Part shown: positions 5,765 to 6,391 of the stretch, piece by piece | Layout: each line of letters begins with the position of its first letter | Numbering within the stretch: the stretch's first letter is position 1 | NCBI GenBank assembly: GCA_023818555.1 | Contig: JAMWCG010000056.1 | Span: 1 to 6,391 of the forward strand | Length of the DNA: 6,391 nucleotides | Direction of reading: 5' to 3' | Source: Candidatus Omnitrophota bacterium | GTDB lineage: Bacteria; Omnitrophota; Gorgyraeia; DTHP01 | Made by a program: the position numbers and the translations under genes | The notes under the pieces: model-generated | Told to the model about the DNA's origin: nothing | Seen by the model: only the letters and a program-made list of their open reading frames with translations | Database searches by the model: none

Positions 5765-6391
5765 GCAAGATGGGGATAAGGATTCACCAATTAGCCAAAG
5801 AACTAAACATTACTTCTCACGAACTCATCAATAAACTGCGCGCCCTCAAGGTGGAAGTGAAGAGCCATATGAGCGTTTTAAACGAGGAAGTTGCCCGGCT
5901 CATTAAAGAAGAGTTTGCTGTCAAAGCCAAGAAAGAAGTTTCCTTAAAGGCAAAAGGCGCGAAGAAGGAAGTGGTTTCTTCCGCAAAGACTGCGCTTATA
6001 GAGAAGCCGGTTAAAGAGGTGAAAGAGATTGAGATAAAATTCCCTTTCAGCGTGAAAGACCTGGCGATAAAACTTTCCCTCAAACCTTCCCAGATAATGC
6101 AGAAACTCATCCAGGGAGGGATTTTTGTGAATATAAACCAGTTAATCACGGAAGAGATGGTGGCAAAGGTGGAAGAATTATTAGGTTGTGTCCTTGTTCG
6201 TCTTCCCACGGAAGAAGAGAAAATATTTACCGAGCACTTTCGGCCTGCTGATACATCGCAATTAAAGCCCCGTCCTCCTGTGGTAACCCTTATGGGGCAT
6301 GTTGACCATGGTAAAACCTCTCTCTTAGATGCCATACGGAAGAGTAATGTGGCGGAGAAGGAAGCAGGAGGGATTACGCAGCATATCGGGG
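5761..6391 (+). CDS. infB: Translation initiation factor IF-2, N-terminal part (cut by window end)
   Basis: IF-2 is the GTPase that places initiator fMet-tRNA on the 30S subunit and promotes subunit joining. 210 codons are visible, running off the window. The first IF2_N module is at about 5-52 ([34 protein letters not shown] region). A lysine-rich charged linker spans about 52-92. A second IF2_N module lies at about 93-147 ([22 protein letters not shown] region). The GTP-binding domain then starts with [21 protein letters not shown]1/P-loop GHVDHGKT at 179-186, and switch I GGITQHIG at 203-210. The GTG at 5761 overlaps the nusA stop by four bases (GTGA) and has AAGGTGAGG just upstream at 5748-5756. 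ATG 5770, three codons further, is an alternative start with poorer spacing. The overlap indicates translational coupling with nusA. The region before the G domain is short, about 170 residues. Confidence 0.96.
   Translation, partial: MSKMGIRIHQLAKELNITSHELINKLRALKVEVKSHMSVLNEEVARLIKEEFAVKAKKEVSLKAKGAKKEVVSSAKTALIEKPVKEVKEIEIKFPFSVKDLAIKLSLKPSQIMQKLIQGGIFVNINQLITEEMVAKVEELLGCVLVRLPTEEEKIFTEHFRPADTSQLKPRPPVVTLMGHVDHGKTSLLDAIRKSNVAEKEAGGITQHIG

Noticed and set aside
5817..6335. 172-codon open frame on the minus strand opposite infB
   Set aside because: It lies wholly inside the clearly conserved infB coding region. The product is serine/threonine/phenylalanine-rich, as expected from antisense reading of lysine/glutamate-rich codons, and it has no recognisable domain or ribosome site.

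Overview
This is a bacterial chromosomal segment with every gene on the + strand. It is moderately AT-rich and tightly packed. Three blocks are visible: the 3' end of an oligopeptide/dipeptide ABC-transporter operon (oppC fragment, oppD, oppF), then prolyl-tRNA synthetase (proS), then the start of the conserved rimP-nusA-infB translation/transcription operon. The sigma70-like promoters, the bacterial-type ProRS with an inserted editing domain, and the RimP-NusA-IF2 order all indicate Bacteria. The exact phylum cannot be read from the sequence. A lineage outside the Proteobacteria is favoured by proS lying directly before rimP and by a NusA that is shorter than the E. coli form. An uncultured candidate phylum such as Omnitrophota is possible but only a guess.

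Layout. Positions 1-245 encode the last 80 residues of an OppC/DppC-type permease. Positions 248-1222 and 1238-2203 encode the two ATPases OppD and OppF, each with a complete nucleotide-binding domain and a C-terminal oligo_HPY tail carrying four cysteines. The 145-bp gap at 2204-2348 contains a good promoter (TTGACT, 17-bp spacer, TG-extended TAAATT, with an A/T-rich UP-like block upstream) leading directly into proS (2349-4076). No convincing terminator for the opp operon was found.

The 66-bp gap between proS and rimP is the most informative non-coding piece. A near-consensus promoter (TTGACA, 17 bp, TAAAAT) overlaps the end of proS, its -10 box starting at the stop codon. The -10/start-site region lies in a perfect 20-bp palindrome. 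A textbook intrinsic terminator hairpin with a T6 tract lies between this promoter and rimP, ending only a few bases before the rimP ATG. The only good Shine-Dalgarno sequence is upstream of that hairpin. This is the architecture of a leader attenuator, and it fits known NusA feedback control of nusA operons. It is the main candidate for regulatory novelty in the window.

Downstream, rimP (30S maturation), nusA (elongation, pausing and termination factor) and infB (initiation factor IF-2, cut off by the window end inside its G domain) follow with very short gaps or a 4-bp overlap, so they are almost certainly one transcript. NusA appears to have a shortened N-terminal head region and a single C-terminal helix-hairpin-helix module. 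Otherwise the genes look like intact, ordinary housekeeping genes. I see no mobile elements, CRISPR arrays, rRNA, tRNA or signs of recent transfer.
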